From Saccoglossus kowalevskii (lineage: Eukaryota; Hemichordata; Enteropneusta; Harrimaniidae), in NCBI RefSeq assembly GCF_000003605.2, contig NW_003140811.1, forward strand, positions 1,106,471-1,170,470: a stretch of DNA of 64,000 bases, in the 5' to 3' direction. Both the position numbers and the translations under genes were made by a program. This document shows, piece by piece, positions 61,101-64,000 of the stretch. The notes below the pieces were generated by a model, which saw only the letters and a program-made list of their open reading frames with translations, was not told the origin of the DNA and ran no database searches. Within the stretch, counting starts at the first letter, position 1. Each line of letters begins with the position of its first letter.

Positions 61101-63635
61101 CACTTGCATTATACGACTTGTTCAGTCTTATTGGAATTTTACTGAAATTAGTGAAGCCTCAAAAAATCCATGAACGTATATTTTTTATTTGACATTTTGG
61201 TGGCTATTGCGAGGTTTCGGTTTATTAAAAACAAGAGCAGTGTGCCGAGGCTTACTTCTGTTAACACTATTTCGCTGCATTACTATTGTAACATGCTTTT
61301 AAGCATTGGAGGTACTCATAATCCGAACTAACATACGTGCTTGAAGCCCCGTTATTTAGCCAAATTATCATGTCGCGACAGTTCTCAACACGTTTCATAT
61401 TTATTTTTTTTGAAAAAAAATATTCCTTATTCATCTTTACAATGGATTTCGGAGTTAATTTCCCCTCAACGGATCCATTGAAGCGCCAACTTCCTTTCTG
61501 TTCCTCTCTCTTTCTTTCACCGCCATTGACTGTTCGTCGTGTATTCATCCTCATTATTTTGAATGTCTCTTTGCTATCATTGTCACAGATCAAGGCGCAT
61601 TAGTAAATAATATTAAATCGAACACGGTCGAAAACAGATTTTTGATATTTTGGTCATGTGGCATACATTACAACCGGATACAAAAGAAACTATTGCAAAT
61701 GTTAGTCACGAGCAAAACATTATCCACTTTTTCTTTTTCTAATTACACCAATCTTTCACTGAATTCAAGTAGGATGCGTATCCAACGTATTTAAAGTTCT
61801 AATTTCATTTAATAGCACTTCCTCACCACATGAATTACTCCCAGAATGCTTTGCACACGATGCTGTTAAGGCTTGTTTTAGACTAAAGGTAAATTTGTTA
61901 ACTGTTTCCTAGCTGAGCTACTGTATTTGGCGGAAAAGAACATACACCTAGGTAAGTTTTTTGTTTACATCACATTTGTTGTAATACCTGGCTATGTCTG
62001 AGCGCACCCAGATAAGGGATATGATGAAATATCCGTCGTTGTCGGGTTCGATTGAAAAAAATACACCCGTCGTATAACATTTCTTAGGCGTATTGCGTCG
62101 GATGACATACACATATCTCAGAGGAGGCGTGTGTAAAGCTCGCTACGATTTCTGTATTCAAGACACGTAAGGATAAGCTGTAAGCACAAACTATACAATG
62201 AATAAGTGACACTGTTTAGTGACACCATATCCCACATACAATCACTTTCTTATACATTTGTAAATGCTGGGGATTATAGTTAGAACGTTCGCTGTAATTA
62301 ACGTTTTAATGTATGGCGTGTAGCGTCACATGCGCCGTATAAGCGAGGATTATTCGCAACTAAATGTTTATGGCAAAGAGGTAAAAGTGAATTTCGTGGA
62401 GATTTGGATTGGATTTCAATATTCGCTCCCGTGCATGCTAATTATGTCACTATGTGTGTGTGTGTGGGAGGGGGATGAGTGTGTTTTTGTGTTAGTTGGC
62501 GCTTTCTTGGCTCGTGCTTCTTTCAATCATGGACGGTAGCCCGTACTAACTTCTATGATTCAAAACACAATATAGTATTTTTATGCGAGCCTATTGGCGA
62601 TAATGGGTCTGCGTGTGTAGTTCTCCTTATCCTTTGCGTTGGTTTGTAATAATTCAAGAAGGTGGGCAAGGGGTATTTTCGTAAGCTGTAATCAATTGTT
62701 TTTATTTTTGTAATAATGTAATTTAAATAGATAAGAAAGGTAATTTTGTACACCTGGGCAAGGTGTAAAATGTAACCAGCTATTTTATTCGTCCGTAATT
62801 TGTACAAAGATCGTATTTTTTGTAAGCGTATAAAGCATTTTCCACATAAAATGTCGCAATCCGTACACAATTTCCTATTTTGATTCTTTAAATACATATT
62901 ATCAAATATATTATAAAAATGTAAAATGTAATTTGGAATTTGCTTTATCTTGTAAAGTGTAAAAACCTATATTTTACTGTAAATGGAACTTTTATTTTAT
63001 TTCCTGTAAAAACGTAAATGCCTTTTTATTTCCTGTAACCCGTACCAGCTACCCGCCTTGCCCCCCCCCCCCAGTCCAAGTAAATTCTCAGAGGCTTTGC
63101 AATGTGTTAATATTAACCACGACTGCCGTATGATACAAGGGCATACATTAAGCACAATACGGACAAAAACGGAACCGAAGTTTTTTTGTAGCTTACCTCA
63201 GTCAAAAAGAAAGTTTTTGATCATTATAATGCATTATAATCTTCGTCAATTAAAATACATATGTATAACATTGTCTTGCAATATAGTTATTGTCAATTTT
63301 ACAAACATTTTCTCTTTTCACATTTAATTGCCGAATACCCTGTCTTAAGCAAAATAATAAGAAATAATATATACAAATATATAAACATCGTATGTTTTTT
63401 TATTAGAATATGTATTACTGATCAGTTTAGTCCGGCTAATATTGCCAGAAATATACAATGTATACATTTGCTCAATTGAGACAAGCTCAATTGGTCATTG
63501 TTACATAATACATTTACAATTATCTGACCGATGTGAACGGTAGCATTGCCACACTCCTCTAGCTATGTTGATGACACTGTTTTCTAAAGTCACGTATTAG
63601 CAGGTTAGCTCCAGGTTGTGTCATCAAAGGCGTAC
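58154..63635. other. Intergenic DNA without recognised genes
   Basis: Contains an 11-bp hairpin at 60479-60517, a C12 run at 63061-63072, and open frames without known domains (for example 60257-60494 plus, no ATG). Confidence 0.4.
60479..60517. repeat. Perfect 11-bp inverted repeat
   Basis: TCGATCGACGC (60479-60489) and GCGTCGATCGA (60507-60517) are exact inverted copies around a 17-nt loop, beside further GATC repeats. Confidence 0.8.
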
Positions 63636-63790
<155 letters not shown>

Positions 63791-64000
63791 CCCATTTAGA
63801 CCTACAACCTTGACAATTTATGCGTGTTCTAAATGACAATACGATGGAGCACGGATGGGAAAAATACAACAGGTGTTGGCACCTATGTACGGTCTCTTCT
63901 CGAGAACACACTACTCAAAATATATGTCTCTTTCTGTCTCATCTCACACAGTAATATAGACAGATTATGCGTAAACGCGTACAGGCTGGAATCGGTACTT

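Overview
The window looks like nuclear DNA of an invertebrate animal. It is AT-rich (roughly two thirds A+T by eye) and rich in microsatellites, with decayed non-LTR retrotransposons. Its one confidently recognised gene is a GT-AG spliced, multi-exon TRPC-type cation channel. The phylum cannot be settled from this sequence alone.

Positions 2676-12490 (+) carry nine consecutive coding exons of a TRPC channel (TRPC1/4/5 or TRP-gamma flavour). Together they encode 878 residues ending at a stop codon. All eight intron phases agree and every junction is GT-AG. The recognisable order is: end of the ankyrin region, TRPC pre-S1 domain, S1-S6 with pore, TRP box, a 42-nt microexon leading into the CIRB-like segment, a coiled-coil stretch and a proline/lysine-rich tail. 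The start codon and first ankyrin repeats lie upstream of the window. The unusual part is in exon 5: about 114 residues are inserted in the predicted extracellular S3-S4 loop, including an acidic Tyr-rich stretch, a helical stretch, two furin-type basic sites and a Gly/Ser linker.

Three non-LTR retrotransposon relics are recognisable. One is an antisense endonuclease fragment in TRPC intron 7 (about 10960-11190). One is a frameshifted reverse transcriptase with a mutated catalytic motif and an internal deletion (20145-21193). The third is a near full-length but heavily decayed L1/Tx1-like element (about 43590-47560) in which the ORF1 zinc knuckle, endonuclease, reverse transcriptase and C-terminal parts can still be traced in order.

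The rest is mostly noncoding. It holds a 27-bp minisatellite with an assembly gap (21973-22414), long (TA)n, (TTA)n and (TTTA)n tracts, a near-perfect 45-nt hairpin (41325-41369), a cluster of CACGTCA motifs (35666-35745), a CpG-dense block (about 22740-23060), and several palindromic motifs matching known transcription-factor sites. A few open frames outside the TRPC gene (15202-15660 minus, 35003-35242 minus) are noted at low confidence. No rRNA, convincing tRNA or CRISPR array was seen.
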